Notes under the pieces: model-generated
What the model was told of the DNA's origin: nothing
Databases searched by the model: none
The model's input: only the letters and a program-made list of their open reading frames with translations
Shown here: piece after piece, positions 6,054 through 6,967 of the stretch
Numbering within the stretch: position 1 is the first letter of the stretch
Layout: every line of letters starts with the position of its first letter
Assembly: GCA_023299895.1 (NCBI GenBank)
Contig: JALZWI010000020.1
Location: 1-6,967, forward strand
Direction of reading: 5' to 3'
Length of the DNA: 6,967 bases
DNA from: Arenicella sp.
Lineage (GTDB): Bacteria; Pseudomonadota; Gammaproteobacteria; Arenicellales; Arenicellaceae
Made by a program: the position numbers and the translations under genes

Positions 6054-6967
6054 TTAACGAATAATTTCTTCGAATAAATGATAGAAAATTTCTTCACCAT
6101 AGCCTTCGCGAACATGAAATTTTTTATTCGGGAGTGGGGCGCAAATTTCTTTTGCGCTGGCGACTGAGATTAGTGAATCTTCATCGCCCATCCAAATATT
6201 AAAAGGAACAGTGATTTTTGTTAAGTCAAGCTTCAGCGGACTGAGTGCATAAATCGCATCTTGGGCACTGCCATTAGAATTATGTCTCTGCGACTCAGTA
6301 AAATTTAGAACTATTCGATCGATATAATCTTGATCATCTAAAATATGAATCTCATTATGTCCAGCGTATTGTTTAATCATCCTCCTGATGTATCTTTCGG
6401 TGTCAAACTTCATGCTTTTCATCCAAAGTCGAAAGGCATTTTTAGCCATGCTTTTAGACACAGTCACCATCCTAGCGCAATTATGCGCCAGTTCGCCGAG
6501 AAGCTCTTTTTCTGCTGGATGGTTAAAAAATAGCGGTGAAGTAAGAATCACTGATTGAAGTTTATCTGGGCAAGAGGCGGCATAGTCCACAGCATGGGCT
6601 GAGCCAGAAACGTTTCCTAAGAGATCAAATTTAGGTATGGCCAGTTTCTCGATGAATTCATTAAACATGTCATTCCACTGCAGCGTATAGTTTGAAACAA
6701 TATCTGATTGGCCGTAGCCTGGTCGTTCAGGGACAATTATTCGTCTATTTGATTTGTGTAAGATTTCAGAATATTTATAAGGAATATGAAAACGGCTGCC
6801 GAGTTTATTATGAAAAATAACTAAAGGACGGCCATTTTTAGGCCCATAGTCACGGTAACAGATTGTATTGCCCGCGTTGAGTGTAACGAATAAATCGGTA
6901 GTTTGTTCTTGTTCATCAGAGTTTTCTACAGGCTTGGTCGGTTCAAGATACGATTCTAAGAATTGCG
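6054..6967 (-). CDS. Alpha/beta-hydrolase-fold protein with degenerate catalytic motifs (5' end outside window)
   Basis: The frame stays open from the window edge to TAA at 6054-6056, giving 303 visible residues; the Met at 6668 is internal, since conserved hydrolase sequence lies upstream of it. About 25 hydrophilic, Glu-rich residues come first, then the fold: RPLVIFHNKLGSRF (oxyanion-loop region, visible residues 46-59), IIVPERPGYGQSD (76-88), the nucleophile elbow LLGNVSGSAHAVDYAA (Ser120), and IWMGDEDSL with the acid (Asp263). The C-terminal stretch REGYGEEIFYHLFEEIIR aligns with the usual GxGHxxxxxxxxEIL ending, but has Glu291 where the catalytic His is expected; a His lies five residues later. 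The elbow has Asn and Ser where Gly is usual. The protein may be an altered hydrolase or a non-enzymatic relative. The N-terminal linker allows it to be the C-terminal domain of a longer protein, which cannot be checked here. It has its own likely terminator and need not be functionally linked to suf. Confidence 0.8.
   Translation of the reverse strand, partial: QFLESYLEPTKPVENSDEQEQTTDLFVTLNAGNTICYRDYGPKNGRPLVIFHNKLGSRFHIPYKYSEILHKSNRRIIVPERPGYGQSDIVSNYTLQWNDMFNEFIEKLAIPKFDLLGNVSGSAHAVDYAASCPDKLQSVILTSPLFFNHPAEKELLGELAHNCARMVTVSKSMAKNAFRLWMKSMKFDTERYIRRMIKQYAGHNEIHILDDQDYIDRIVLNFTESQRHNSNGSAQDAIYALSPLKLDLTKITVPFNIWMGDEDSLISVASAKEICAPLPNKKFHVREGYGEEIFYHLFEEIIR

Noticed and set aside
6345..6533. 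Plus-strand open frame of 62 codons opposite the hydrolase gene
   Set aside because: It lies wholly antisense to a frame with clear hydrolase motifs, resembles no family I know, and has no promoter or ribosome-binding site of note.
1..6967. CRISPR array, tRNA, rRNA, insertion sequence or phage attachment site
   Set aside because: No regularly spaced repeats, cloverleaf, transposase motifs or mobile-element ends were seen; nearly all the DNA is accounted for by the eight genes.

Overview
This window is a SUF iron-sulfur cluster assembly locus. All eight genes, two of them cut by the window edges, lie on the minus strand. The gene order in the direction of transcription is iscR - sufB - sufC - sufD - sufS - sufT-like. 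The moderately AT-rich DNA, an IscR-type Rrf2 regulator heading the operon, and SufBCDS proteins close to the E. coli ones suggest a gammaproteobacterium. That is a judgement from remembered sequences; species or family cannot be named from here.

Layout from right to left, which is the direction of transcription. At 6054-6967 is the 3' part of an alpha/beta-hydrolase-fold gene whose start lies outside the window. A perfect 11-bp inverted repeat follows its stop codon. At 5948-6004 is a promoter (TTGATC, 17 bp, TATAAT) with an IscR type 1-like palindrome just downstream of the -10. Then come iscR (5466-5933), sufB (3994-5463), sufC (3112-3918), sufD (1793-3112), sufS (553-1800) and a DUF59/MIP18 gene (204-536). 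A second, unrelated alpha/beta hydrolase (monoacylglycerol lipase-like, 1-166) starts 37 nt after that and runs off the left edge.

The genes are tightly packed. iscR and sufB are 2 nt apart, sufC and sufD share a TAATG junction, and sufD and sufS overlap by 8 nt. The exception is a 75-nt sufB-sufC gap, which begins with a near-perfect second copy of the last 21 nt of sufB. No gene-free stretch reaches 300 bases; the longest is the 120-nt iscR promoter region.

Expected working: SufS takes sulfur from cysteine onto its active-site Cys. SufB, SufC and SufD form the ATP-driven scaffold that builds the cluster. The DUF59 protein helps maturation or delivery. IscR, carrying its own [2Fe-2S] cluster, would repress the operon through the promoter palindrome when clusters are plentiful. 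The sulfur-relay partner (SufE or SufU) and the carrier SufA are not in this operon. I see no previously undescribed system. The points most worth a second look are the sufB 3'-end duplication, the IscR operator and promoter architecture, and the degenerate catalytic positions of the upstream hydrolase-like protein.
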